From assembly GCA_905178155.1 (NCBI GenBank), contig CAJINV010000025.1, positions 164,453 through 228,452 on the forward strand: 64,000 nucleotides of DNA, given 5' to 3'. Each line of letters begins with the position of its first letter. The stretch's first letter is position 1. This stretch comes from Amoebophrya sp. A120. Taxonomy: Eukaryota > Sar > Dinophyceae > Syndiniales > Amoebophryaceae. The notes beneath the pieces were generated by a model. The model was given only the letters and a program-made list of their open reading frames with translations, had not been told where the DNA came from and made no database searches. A program made the translations under genes and the position numbers. Shown here piece by piece: positions 21,901-32,059 of the stretch.

Positions 21901-24900
21901 AGATCCAGCATTACAAATTAGATAGCGAATGATGAAAAATTTGCGAGCCAATAAAAAAAATCCAGCATTACAAATTTCCTGTCCGATAATCCGGGGAGGT
22001 GGGATTCATTTTTCCTTTCAATACCGGCCCCCACCGCCCCCACCACCGGGAACAGGGATGAAAGGCTACAAAAGTCGCCCGAGCTACATCGGTTCTCTCG
22101 CTCTGGAAAACGATAAAGCTCCTGTGGGTAGCACAACCACGACGGCGAAAGGTGGATACAAAGGCAGCGCTACTTCATCTACTTCCCGGGCTGCACCAGC
22201 TGGTACCCACCTCAGCCCCTTGGCGGAAGACGTTTCTACCAGCGGACCTCCACGCGGTAAAGGCTACAAATCCCGACCGTCCTACATCGGATCTGCGGCC
22301 CTTCTTGCTAGCGTCGAGGGTAGTGGTAGCAGCTGGAATATCAAATGTAAAAGTGTCTGGGTCTGGAAACTTGTGATGCTGGGTGGCGTCTCATGATGAC
22401 GCCACAAGTGCTGGCTCAGCATGACAAGTTTCTGAGCTTCTAGGTGTTGCCTATTCTGCATGACAAACTGCGCTTCTGCATCACCGAAAAATAGGGCTCT
22501 TGGGTAACATGCATGACAGACTAAGGGGTCATGCTGGCAGAGCATGACAGACCGTCCATTCTTCCAGACCCAGGCATTTTTACATTTGATATGGAACACC
22601 CCAGCCAGAGGCTCGCCGCGGGATGATAACTTAGTGAATGACCCGCCCTCGTCGTCGTCGTACACGACTGGCCGCTATTCCCCGACGAACAATAATATTA
22701 AAGGGGCGAACAACAGAAGCACGAAAGGTTCATCTGCTCGCACGAGTGCCACGACCTACAACACCGCTGCCAGATCTCCGGGAGGAGCAGCCTATAAAGA
22801 TTTCGATGCAGTAGATAAAAACTCTTCTTCTTCGAGAACTATGCAGTCCTCGTCCAAGGACAGCCACTACTCGTCGGCGCCTTCGTCCTCCCCAGGCGGG
22901 CATCAAACAAGCCACGATAATTTGTACAGCCATTTCAATAGGGAAAAAACCAGCAAAATGACGAGTTCATTGGAAGACGTACACCACGAAAGAAGCAGCT
23001 TCAACACCACGTCGACACCTTCAGCGCAAAACAGTCGGAGCAACACAAAGGAGAGTGGGCTCTTTCATGTGCCGGTATGGATTGCAAAAATGTCTGGGTC
23101 TGGAAGAGTGTAAGCTTGTCATGGAGGTTTTCGATGACCCATGAGGTCTGGAATGCGGGACCTAGCATGACAGAGTCTGTGAGGTCTCTGCCATGCTATC
23201 CTGCATGAGAAACTGCCCTCCAACTTGGTCGAAAGTCGACAGCTTTTGGCATTCATGCAGCACAGATTTTTGCATTATTCGGATTTAGCATGACGAGTTG
23301 TAATCTTCCAGACCCAGACTCAGACATTTTTGCACTCCATAGCCGGCCGGGCGGAACGACTACGACAGCAAGAGGAGCGGCCGCGGCAACGACGAGCAGG
23401 AAAAATACAACCGCAACTCCGCCTACCAGCATGAGGATTCAAGAATTTATTTATCCGCATCCCCCGCCTCCAAGAACGTGTACCAAAAAACCAGCAGCAA
23501 GGAGAGCAATTCGTCGAGCAGTGCTTTTGGTAAAAAATCTCTCGTCCATCCGCACAGCGCCAGCGGAGGTTTAATTCCACGTGCAGCACGAGGGCCTAGT
23601 GAGATGAAGAACTCAAGGCATGATGTTCATCGCGCGACCACGTCGTCGAGTAGTAAAAACAAAAATAACCGGGCAACTTCCAGGGACAGTGTATTGCAGG
23701 CACTGAACCTGCAGCCGGCCTCCAAAGGGTTCGATGCGGATAATATCGTGAGGAAAAATCCCCCCTTTCCATACCGCAAAGGGATACTTCTGAAAATTTG
23801 CGATGCTGATTTGTGGCCACAAATCGTCTCGGTATTGCAAGAAGGCCAAGCCAGAGACTCCGCCGCATTATGCAGGCGGTTTCTGATGCTATGGGGCCTA
23901 CAGAGTTGTACACATTTTCCATGCTACGCGCCTACGTCAAAACCCTTCTACTTAGGCCCAGGCATGGACCTGCAGTCCTCTACTGCAATACAGACCTGAT
24001 TCGTGTAAGTACCCGAATCCAGCATCAGCAACTTCCTTTTGATATGGGGAAGGGGGGTTTTTCCTTGTGATAGGTAATTTCTGGAGTCCGACGCTGGACG
24101 GGATGACGTTACAAAATCATCCACGACCTCTATCCTGTGCAAAAGTATCGTATTCGTAGTAATCGCAAACATGCATTACAAATCTTGCTCTTAAGGTAAA
24201 CCTGCATTACAAATTTTATTTCTCATGCTGAGGAAATTTGTGATGCAATAGCAATTCATACTAGTACGATGCTTTTGCAGTTCATAACCTCCACCTCTAG
24301 CTGATATCAACAGAGACATGAATAAAGCTCCAAAGACCTCCTCCTCCTCTGACTTTGTGGACGAGCAGCTGCAGATAGATCATGCACAGCCGACGGACAC
24401 AAAAATGAAAATCGTCCACGGGGACCACCACGAGGAGCAGGCTCCGGGTCAACAAGAAGAGGGAGATGCCTACACCTCCGACGGGGACCACACGGGTTCC
24501 TCGTCAGAAGAAAGCGAAGAAATTTTCGACGCGAAAGAGGCACGATATCCTGTTTAAAAACGCCCTACCCCGCCGTCAAGATGGAAATTCTGCAACACAA
24601 ATCCAGACGTTTTGGGAGTCACGCATGACAGGTTGCACTGTGTAGGGCAGTGCAGGTTAGTAGGGACAGCCGCATTACAAATCCATCTAATCATCCTACT
24701 CACAGCATCACAAATTCCAAAACACGACTGAAAATGCTTGTCATGAAGATGCGCATCAAAAATATTCCTGCCATTGCAAATCTGCATGACGACTCTGGAC
24801 TGGGGACGTTTTTCCACAGGATACACGGAGGAAACACGAGGCCTGGTTTGACGAGTGCATGAAAAGGTTTGCGGTGAAAACCGTGCTCCCGCATATCAGC

Positions 24901-25483
24901 CAGACGAATGCTTCCTCGACTGGGGCCACTCCATATCCACCGAGTGCACAATTCCCCCTCCCCCTCATTTGTAAATGCAAAATAACAAATCGAATCCACA
25001 CCATACGTTGAAGCACTGTCTGCATGACAAATTTTCGAACCTGAAACAGTACTACAACTGATGTGCAGAGTTGACATGCGGAAGGCCCATTGCTGTATCT
25101 GTCGAACGTTGCTTATGTTGCCGCCTATGCATAATACAAATGAGGGGAACTACGAGGGGGAGCTATGTGCATTGTCATACCCCAGTCGCGTCGTCCTCGA
25201 GTGGTGCAGCGTCTTCGGGAAATACGAAATGGAACAAACCGAAGCTGCCGAAGAAGGAAGACTATGCAATGCAAAAGCATCTTACTAAGTAGTATAATTA
25301 AATTGCATCACAAATTAGCCCAGCACTACAAACTTATATTTGTATTGCGGATTTACCTTGAAAAAGGTAAAGGGATTTGTATTGCATGAATGCAATTACT
25401 ACGAGTACGATACTTTTGCACAGGATAAAGACGTCCTCTCGACGATACAGGAATCGCTTACGCATCTGTCAAGGAACCGGTGA
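18992..25483 (+). CDS. large disordered Ser/Arg/Asn-rich protein
   Basis: Not recognised. Thirteen exon blocks (18992-19636, 19861-20374, 20570-21025, 21167-21222, 21440-21491, 22029-22338, 22597-23075, 23347-23743, 24078-24130, 24292-24545, 24829-24933, 25185-25262, 25433-25483) add up to 3,450 nt, 1,149 residues, with no internal stop. Composition is low complexity: Ser, Arg, Asn, Gly, Pro, with RGGRGGGGRRSKSPTSTA and a long Ser run around 20900, reminiscent of RNA-binding or splicing-associated disordered proteins (inference from composition only). A short repeat, KGYKSRPSYIGS, occurs twice in the exon at 22029-22338. The C-terminal 60 residues are the only folded-looking part (HEAWFDECMKRFAVKTVLPH). 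It has the most introners of any gene here, 13. Confidence 0.8.
19637..19855. mobile_element. introner, family B
   Basis: 219 bp. TSD GGGCA 19632-19636 / CGGCA 19856-19860 (4/5). Confidence 0.93.
20375..20564. mobile_element. introner, family C
   Basis: 190 bp. Flanks GGAAC 20370-20374 / AGCCC 20565-20569 hardly match, yet removal of element plus 5 nt joins LDLE to REDFVPASS and opens a 456-nt exon in the right frame. Confidence 0.85.
21026..21161. mobile_element. introner, family I
   Basis: 136 bp. TSD CAGAG 21021-21025 / CTGAG 21162-21166 (4/5). Inverted ends TTCCAATCTCAAA / TTTGAGATTGTTC. Related to the element at 53929. Confidence 0.8.
21223..21434. mobile_element. introner, family G variant
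   Basis: 212 bp. TSD GCCTC 21218-21222 / 21435-21439; identity extends to ACAGCCTC. Ends GAAAAAACTGTTTCACTGTG / CACAGTGAAACAGTTTTTTC (offset by a few bases). Confidence 0.92.
21492..21636. mobile_element. introner, family C (first of a back-to-back pair)
   Basis: 145 bp. TSD CCGGC 21487-21491 / 21637-21641, perfect. The right TSD is also the left TSD of the next element. Confidence 0.95.
21642..22023. mobile_element. introner, family E (second of the pair)
   Basis: 382 bp. TSD CCGGC 21637-21641 / 22024-22028, perfect. Longer than other E elements, with a partly repeated right end (TCCAGCATTACAAATT twice near 21905 and 21961). Confidence 0.95.
22339..22591. mobile_element. introner, family A
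   Basis: 253 bp. TSD TGGAA 22334-22338 / 22592-22596, perfect. Confidence 0.95.
23076..23341. mobile_element. introner, family A
   Basis: 266 bp. TSD GCCGG 23071-23075 / 23342-23346, perfect. The right end has an extra CAGACT repeat. Confidence 0.95.
23744..24072. mobile_element. introner, family E
   Basis: 329 bp. TSD GATAA 23739-23743 / GGTAA 24073-24077 (4/5). Confidence 0.93.
24131..24286. mobile_element. introner, family C
   Basis: 156 bp. TSD ACCTC 24126-24130 / 24287-24291, perfect. Confidence 0.95.
24546..24823. mobile_element. introner, family D
   Basis: 278 bp. TSD CACGA 24541-24545 / CACGG 24824-24828 (4/5). Unspliced, the frame would stop at TAA 24555. Confidence 0.93.
24934..25179. 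mobile_element. introner, family B
   Basis: 246 bp. TSD CTCCA 24929-24933 / CCCCA 25180-25184 (4/5). Left end altered to TATCCACCGAGTGCACAATT. Confidence 0.92.
25263..25427. mobile_element. introner, family C
   Basis: 165 bp. TSD AAGAC 25258-25262 / 25428-25432, perfect. Confidence 0.95.
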
Positions 25484-26262
25484 AACAAGCAGTGGTTGTA
25501 TGTTGCAGATCTTTTTCAAGTGGAATTCGAGAGAATTTCAATTTTTCCGAAATGATACACACGCTGGTATTTTTCGACTATCACAATTCGAACACTTCTG
25601 CATGCATTCTCGTCCTGCGCCGAAAAGAACGACCACACTCCTAGTTGAGAAAAGAGGGGCGACGGTTTGAAACACTTGCTACTGCACGCACCCAAAATAC
25701 AACGAAAAATATTTGACTTTATTTTTGTGAAGAACTACTAGGTTTCGGTTTGTGCGAAGCAGAATTTTGTACTTACTTATTTGTTCGTACGTACACGACG
25801 GTCGTGCCAGGAGGTGTAAAAGTCTTGAGCTTCATACGTTCGTCGTTGGGCGATGCAATCGTTTTCGTTCGAGCTCGTTCTACTCCTTGTCGTCACCGTA
25901 CAGAATGCGTAGTACCAGTATTGAGCAACGTTCTGCGGATTCATGGTCCCAATTGTCGTCTAAGACCAAAGGCTTTCCTGCTTGTACTTGATTCCTTACT
26001 TGATGTTTTTTGTCAAAAACCGCAGGAAAATTTATATCAAGTACAGCTACTTGTGCTGGTGCACACGGTTACTGTTTTTTTTTGCGTTTGGCTTTGGAGG
26101 AACTCACTACAAAAATAGCTTCTGAGGTTGACCCTCACTCTTCCGAATTTACTCACATTAACTCCCTCAGCCACTACCTGTGGTTCGAAAAGAACTTCTC
26201 AGCCTCGAATTTTTAAAATCACCCCGACTCGTCGGAAGTAGAAGATCAGAGTCCAAATCATG
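25484..26262. other. intergenic
   Basis: No supported gene. The open frame 25750-26118 shows no domain. The last part should be the leader of the ORF at 26516, interrupted by the introner that follows. Confidence 0.4.
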
Positions 26263-26513
26263 TATGGATTGCAAAAATGTCTGGGTCTGGAAACTTGTAA
26301 TGCTAAAAGTGAATGGTAGACGCACTGCAATACGCACCTTTGCATGACAAATTTTTTGGCTGCCATGTCTTACGTATTCCGCATGGCAAACTGCGTTTTT
26401 GCATGACAGGCAAGAGGGCCTTTTCGCGCCTATGCAACACAGATTCTCGAGCCATGCCAGACAAGCATGACAAACTTGCATTCTTTCAGACCCAGACATT
26501 TTCACAATCCATA
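26263..26513. mobile_element. introner, family A, at a start codon
   Basis: 251 bp. TSD TCATG 26258-26262 / 26514-26518, perfect. The duplicated 5-mer contains the ATG of the following ORF. Confidence 0.93.
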
Positions 26514-26515
26514 TC

Positions 26516-26839
26516 ATGCCGAAAAAGACTACCACCTTGTTCGCCGGCGCACAGGTTGCGGTCGCGGCGAAGCAGGGTGGTGAAAATGTCGAGGACCAGA
26601 AGATGGCGGAGAAGTCGATCGCGAAGGGGGGGGGGTGCGGTTGGCATCGTCCATTCCCCGCGCACTTCCAAGATGATGGAGGACCGGGCAGGTACAGAAT
26701 ATCTTTGGATTTTTATAGAGGATGCTGCTGCTACTTGCGCATATTTTTTACGCGGGAGGAAGCGCAAGGTCATTTGAAGATAGGCGGATCAGAGTCGTTT
26801 GTCGCTTTATTTTCTTGGCATGCAGTCGTATTCAAATAG
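26516..26839 (+). CDS. short hypothetical protein
   Basis: 107 codons, MPKKTTTLFAGAQVAVAAKQ..., Lys/Ala-rich at the start and unlike a normal protein after a run of nine G at 26629-26637. The introner just upstream, with ATG in its TSD, suggests that a real transcript starts here. The true protein may leave this frame after about residue 40 through an intron I cannot place, perhaps into the exon near 27200. Confidence 0.35.
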   Translation: MPKKTTTLFAGAQVAVAAKQGGENVEDQKMAEKSIAKGGGCGWHRPFPAHFQDDGGPGRYRISLDFYRGCCCYLRIFFTREEAQGHLKIGGSESFVALFSWHAVVFK

Positions 26840-27175
26840 AAATGGTACTTATTTCGATTCTTATCGCTCGCAAGACAATAGATATAGAAGAAGCGCACTC
26901 GTGCACTTGCGCCCGCCGTAGGCGACGTTTCGCACATTGACTTTCACTTCTATTTTCTTGGCACGCAGTTGTATTCCAGTACAAATAGTATAATATACTA
27001 CTTTCAACGCGTACATCCAGTCAAAAAAATAGTACACCGATAGTCTGAACGCGTACATCCAGTACAAATAGTAAAATCGAATAATTCGATTCTTATCGTA
27101 ATCGCCCGATTTACTGTTACACTCGTGCACTTGCGCCCACCACCGTAGGCGACGTTTCGCACATTGACTTTCACT
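26812..27175. repeat. local direct duplication
   Basis: Two diverged copies (about 26812-26949 and 26953-27175) share TTCTTGGCAYGCAGTYGTATT at the start and GGCGACGTTTCGCACATTGA at the end. In the second copy GCGTACATCCAGT is itself doubled (27018, 27049). Confidence 0.8.
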
Positions 27176-27249
27176 CATCAAAAACCCAAGGTAAAAGTAA
27201 AATTCCGCGGGGCTCGAGGACGCTGACGCAGTCCTTCAATGGCCTACGG

Positions 27250-27747
27250 GAACCGGTATTGAGTACTTCGAGTGGGTTCCTCTCACTCAGTATTGACCAA
27301 CATCGCTTGGCGGAACAAGCGACGTCGGCGAAATGTAAGCCCTACGACGGCGGGTGGGGAATGGATGATGAAGCGGAGTGTCCTTGCAAACAAGACGAGG
27401 TCGCGTACTACTACAAAGACAAATGGTTTGACAAAGCCTTGAATCATGTTCCCCTCATCCATGCTGGCAGGACAATGTACAAGTGCTTCAGCAGCTGCTC
27501 CGACCTCGGCGCCGCGATGAAAGATTACGAAGCCCCCCAGTGGCTCAAGCACGACAGTCGCGATCAGGATTGGAAACCAGTATGTGGCCAGTCACTGGAT
27601 TTCTTGAACGAGGCGTTGACAGATCAGGCGCAGTCACACGGCATCACTGGAAACTCCGGGACGCAATGCAAGTGGCAGCAAAGCGCGAGCAATTCGGGTG
27701 ATTACGAATGCGTGGAGACTAATCCCTTGACCTATGTTGTAAAATAG
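27250..27747 (+). CDS. cysteine-containing protein, 3' exon
   Basis: Not recognised. The frame is open from within the upstream duplication to TAG/TAA near 27747; the convincing part starts around 27250. It contains eight cysteines (CKPYDGGWGMDDEAECPC, YKCFSSCSDL, VCGQSL, QCKWQQ, YECVE) and reads like a secreted or luminal domain. No ATG is in frame near the start, so the 5' exons are missing or hidden. Confidence 0.5.
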   Translation, partial: EPVLSTSSGFLSLSIDQHRLAEQATSAKCKPYDGGWGMDDEAECPCKQDEVAYYYKDKWFDKALNHVPLIHAGRTMYKCFSSCSDLGAAMKDYEAPQWLKHDSRDQDWKPVCGQSLDFLNEALTDQAQSHGITGNSGTQCKWQQSASNSGDYECVETNPLTYVVK

Positions 27748-29060
27748 TTTAAGGGGCGAGTAAATTGCGGACGGATGGTGTGTATGAATATAAACCAAGG
27801 GGACTAGTACGTCCCTCGAAAGTCAACCGGGGCAGTTTCGGAAGACTGAGACAATAGGTGTCATTTTTTAGCTACTTGCAATACACAATTTACCACAACA
27901 TCAACCAAATCCGTTTCTCGTCGTCTCGATTTGCCTCATCTGATGCAAAGGTCTGACTCCTTCTCTTTTCCGTGACTTCCGACCGTGGTTGATTCTCAAC
28001 AAAAATGTAAAATGGAAATATGTACGATGTACGCATATTGCTTCCCGAAACCGGCCCCCATACTGGCGATTTGACTTTTTCCAGTAAAGCTTTCCCCTAT
28101 CAAGTTTCAAAACCTTTCTTCTTTTTTTCAGCCCTAAACCCAATCAAGTTTTTTGAGCTTTACCCTTGTTATAGTTTCAGACCTGCCCCAACAAACAGAT
28201 CAACACCTTTCAAGCCCTCTTTTTCGCAGCCTTTTCGATTTTTACTTTTCGCTCTGTCTCACAGAGGTCTACCTCCAAACTCTTACAGGAACATTTCATT
28301 CTAGCTGCCTCCCAACCTTTCCCTACTTTGGTCTAAATCCGGCCTCGATTCAAATCAATTTCACGCACAGGTGTTTGAGATTGAGCTGACAACTGCCCAG
28401 ACTGGACAGAGACGACACAAAGTCGCGCGCGGCCTGCCTCCGCGGTTTCGGAAATGAATCCTTTTTAAGCGCCGCTCTCGGAAGATCATCCCGATCTGGA
28501 TCTGCGGCTAGGCCTAGGTTAGTAGATGATTGACACGATGAAAATATATGCGAAGGGTTTTTGTTCATCCACATTTTCTGCTCCTGGTTCTTGATGTAGT
28601 TGTAAATGGAAATTGCAAGAGTTATACTTCTATGACATGCAAAAGCTCATCGGTATCCGTCTATGACATGCAAAAGCATCGCGCTAGGATAAATTGCATT
28701 ACAAATTGACTCGGCATTTTTACAAATTGAATTTGTGATGCGGATTTCACCTAAGAAAAAGATTTGTAATGCATAAAAGCAATCTTAATGTGGCCGCACC
28801 TCGGTCATCCTCCCTCGTCCATCGGTAGAAGTGGCAAGAAGTAGTACTACTCCGAATCGTCATCGGTATGATTCTCACCTGCTGTCCCCCGTCCTCGTGT
28901 GGGACTACTACAAACAGCACCACTAGTTAATTATATCGGTAATATGCCAACACAACAAGTGTAATCGTCGGTCGTACTAGCTCTAGCGCCGTCGCCGTCG
29001 GTCGTACCAGTATGGTGTCATCGTTGGGAAGAATGCAAGGCCGTCGGTCTACTTTTGAAC
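27748..29060. other. intergenic with an introner remnant
   Basis: No gene. A decayed family C sequence lies at about 28660-28780 (TGCAAAAGCATCGCGCTAGG, ATTTGTAATGCATAAA) without intact ends. 28428-28600 is a dispersed repeat described separately. Confidence 0.5.
28428..28600. repeat. dispersed repeat, copy 1
   Basis: About 170 bp, roughly 75-80% similar by eye to 36225-36380. Shared strings include AAGCGCCGCTCYCGGAAGAT, GGATCTGCGGCTAG and TTTTCTGCTCCTGGTTCTTG. Confidence 0.8.
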
Positions 29061-29984
29061 GGTCAAGTAGGACGAGCTCGCGTGGGCCAGCACAGTTGTT
29101 CCATATTCAAATCGTATGTAGTGAGGTCACGAACGTTCTAATCTAGCGGTTTTTTTGACAGGCAGTGCGCAAAATGACCGGCAGTTTTCAATCGGCCGGA
29201 GGCGTTTTTTGACATAAAAAGTTTCTAATTATCAATCGGCCGGGGCTTTGCCAACAAACAAGCCCGGGCGGATTCTATCGGTTCCCGATTGATAAAACGA
29301 CGCAAGGGGGCCGGCAAAAGGGGCGCCCTTCTGAGGCGCCCGGCGCATCTGTTGCCGCCGATTTGGGGCGCCCAAAAAGGGGCGCCAAGAAAATGCAAAG
29401 ACGACAAAAACCCTGAATCCGCATGGTATGGGCCGTATTTTGGCCCACTTTTGGAGGTCGGAAAGCCGGCCACCAAAAGCGGGCGTTTGTAATGCGGAGA
29501 GCAGGGCAAAAAGTGCGACTTTCAACAAAAAAAATACGAAAATGCAAAGGCCGCCAAAATCTGTGAGCTGACCCGCATGCTACGGGCCCGATTTGGGGCG
29601 CCCAAGGGGCCGGCCCCGGCGGAGGCCCTTGGGGGGCCATAGCATGCGGGAAAGCGTTTCGATTCAGGAGGCGGCAGGGGCGCGGCTTTTCAACAAAAAA
29701 AGCCAAAGGACGCAAATCCCGCCAAAAGCAGCATGCCAACCCGCATGCTATGGGCCCGATTTGGGGGGCCCACAGGGCCGACCCTGGCGGAGGCCCTTGT
29801 GGGGCCATAGCATGCGGGAGAGCGTCTCTCCTCTGAAAAGAGCGAAAAGACCCGGCTTCGTCCAGTCAAAAAGACCCCGCGTGACCTCACTACCCCCGCC
29901 TCCCTCGGCGGCTATATTTGGTATTGAGCGGTCAAGTAGGACGCGCTCGCGGAGGCCAGCACAGTTGTTCCATCTTCAAATCGT
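29061..29984. repeat. 55-bp direct repeat flanking a TIR element
   Basis: 29061-29115 and 29930-29984 are nearly identical (GGTCAAGTAGGACG...CCAGCACAGTTGTTCCAT...TTCAAATCGT). They bracket the TIR element at 29118-29893. Confidence 0.85.
29118..29893. mobile_element. TIR element, copy 1
   Basis: 776 bp with perfect 13-bp inverted ends GTAGTGAGGTCAC / GTGACCTCACTAC. The interior has internal repeats of GCCCGATTTGGGGCGCCCA and CATGCTATGGGCC type. No transposase is seen, so this is a non-autonomous element. Its sibling is at 41094. Confidence 0.85.
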
Positions 29985-30196
29985 CGTTCCTGAAAGAACA
30001 GCAACCTCGTCGTGCGACAGCAACACCTCTGTGAGTTACTTACTATAAACTTTAACTTTTTTGGAAGATACTACCGACACACCAAACTCCAACCCACCTT
30101 CTGTTCAACAGAATAGCTGCTGAACATCAAGAGAATTTGAATTGCTTCAAGAAGTACAACTAAGACTAACTAGCGTGCCCTTCTTTATTCTTGTGT

Positions 30197-30475
30197 TATC
30201 CTGAGTAAAAACGTACCCACACCAGAGTCAGGATGGGGATTTTGCAACACAAACCTAGGAGTTTTGTGAGTCACGCACGACAAGTTGCGCTCTGCAGTGT
30301 AGTGCAGGTTAGCAAGTGCAGCCGCGTCACAGATTCATCTGCTCATCCTTTTCACAGCATCACAAATTCCAAAACACGATTGAAAATGGCTCTCATGCGG
30401 ATGCGCATTACAAGTCTTCCTGTCTTTGCAAATCTGCATTACAACTCTGGTATGGGTACGTTTTTCCTCAGGATA
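30197..30475. mobile_element. introner, family D
   Basis: 279 bp. TSD TGTGT 30192-30196 / 30476-30480, perfect. No gene could be fitted around it; it may lie in an untranslated region of the gene at 30641. Confidence 0.9.
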
Positions 30476-30640
30476 TGTGTGCGCTCATACTTACGTGAAG
30501 ATCAGTAGACTTTCACCAGGAAAAATACAGAAGAAGAATTTCCACCTCCAGGAATAATAATTATTAAAGTAGGACTGGAAAACTGCACGGAGTCTAGTAC
30601 AACTTGGGCTCCTTACAACTTAGTTTACTTCACTACGGTC

Positions 30641-31966
30641 ATGCCCATTATGTTGCGGAGCAAGACTAGCGCCGCTGCGCTGATGGCAGCCGCAGCGAGT
30701 TTATCAAATGCAAAAATGTCTGGGTCTGGAACTACACAGCAACTTGTCATGCTCAATCTGAATCATGTAAAAATCTGTGTTGCATGATTACCAAAAGCTG
30801 TTCACTTTTGAGCTAATCGAGAGGCAGTTTCTCGTGCAGGATAGGCATGATAGAACACTCACAGAATCTGTCATGCTATGTCGTACATACCAGATACGAC
30901 CTCGTGGGTCATGGAAAACCTGCATGACAAGTCTGGCACTCATCTTCCAGACCCAGACACTTTGGCAGTTGATAGAGTTTTCCCACCTGCGCGGTTGTGC
31001 CAGTGGAGGCCGTCATGATGCCGATTCCTTCTCGTACTTCTACACCACAACCCGACACTATGGAGAGAAAAAAAGTTGTCACAGTCACTAACTTCTTGCA
31101 GGTTTTGCATTACAATTTTTTTTAGCATGATCACAACTTTTCCTTGTATTGCAGAAGCACTAGGGATGAAACAAATCCCTTACGGAGCGTGGTTGTGATG
31201 CATTTTCACGCATGACAGAGGATTTTGCATTGCAAAAATGCGCATGGGTGATCGTGGCGAAGAACTTTTTTTGTTTGATAGACAAGGCGGGGCCGCCGTA
31301 CAAGGACGAAGCCGCGGTCACGACCGACGTTCCTGATATCAAGTGTAAAAATCCCTGGATGTCTGGAAGAATGCAACTTGTCATGCTAAATCTGAAGCAT
31401 GCAAAAATCTGTGTTGCATGATTACCAAAAGTCGTCCAGTTTTGACCAAGTCGGGAGGGAGTTTCTCATGCAGGATAGGCATGAGAGAGATCGGACAGAA
31501 TCTGTCACGCTAGGTCCTGCATTCCAGACCCCGTGGCTCATGGAAAAGCTGCATGACAAATCGCGCATTCTTCCAGACCCAGACATTTTCACACTTGATA
31601 CCTGATGCCGTATTACAAATTGCTGATGCTGCGGTCACGACCTCCGACGTTATTACCGAAGCCAAGGAAGCCATGGAGCGAGCCAACACGACCAAGGGCC
31701 TCGCAATGGACAGCGCAGCCAAAGCCAAAGGACACGCAGAGGAAGCCATTAAATTTGCCAACAAGGACGATCCGGAGCGCTACGACTTGACGAAAGCACA
31801 AGACAAACTACAAACCGCCATCGGTGAGGCCAAGGCCGCCGCGGCTCACATCGAAGGGCTTCGCGCTGAAGTTGAAGCAGCCCAGACCCAGGCCGCCGCG
31901 GCTCACATCGAAGGGCTTCACGCTGAAGTTGAAGCAGCCCAGACCCAGATCCAGACCCAGACGTAG
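30641..31966 (+). CDS. alanine-rich coiled-coil protein with signal-like start
   Basis: Not recognised. Exons 30641-30701, 30980-31058, 31286-31336 and 31606-31966 give 183 residues. It starts MPIMLRSKTSAAALMAAAAS, possibly a signal peptide or an organelle-targeting sequence. The second half is Ala/Lys/Glu-rich and should be helical (ITEAKEAMERANTTKGLAMD...). The C-terminus holds a tandem duplication of AAAAHIEGLRAEVEAAQTQ (57 bp at 31838-31894 and 31895-31951) and ends QIQTQT. Three introners lie in it. A 33-nt palindrome sits 38 nt after the stop. Confidence 0.7.
30702..30974. mobile_element. introner, family A
   Basis: 273 bp. TSD GAGTT 30697-30701 / 30975-30979, perfect. Confidence 0.95.
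31059..31280. mobile_element. introner, family G variant
   Basis: 222 bp. TSD GACAC 31054-31058 / GACAA 31281-31285 (4/5). Left AGAAAAAAAGTTGTCACAGT; right end AACTTTTTTTGTTTGATA. Confidence 0.9.
31337..31600. mobile_element. introner, family A
   Basis: 264 bp. TSD CCTGA 31332-31336 / 31601-31605, perfect. Left end carries a CCCTG insertion within the motif. Confidence 0.95.
31838..31951 (+). repeat. 57-bp in-frame tandem duplication
   Basis: Two copies differing at one or two bases, encoding a 19-residue helical repeat; recent. Confidence 0.9.
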
Positions 31967-32003
31967 TTCTCTTTTATTTTCTTCTTTCAAAAGTTGAACT
32001 TTT

Positions 32004-32036
32004 GAACGACTTGAACTTTTAAAGTTCAAGTCGTTC
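32004..32036. repeat. perfect 33-nt palindrome, 1-nt centre
   Basis: Arms GAACGACTTGAACTTT and exact complement around a single T, downstream of the stop at 31966. It is preceded by a short related hairpin (AAAAGTTGAACTTTT). It could shape the 3' end of the mRNA. Confidence 0.95.
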
Positions 32037-32059
32037 TCTTCCCTGTGCTGTACTATGGT

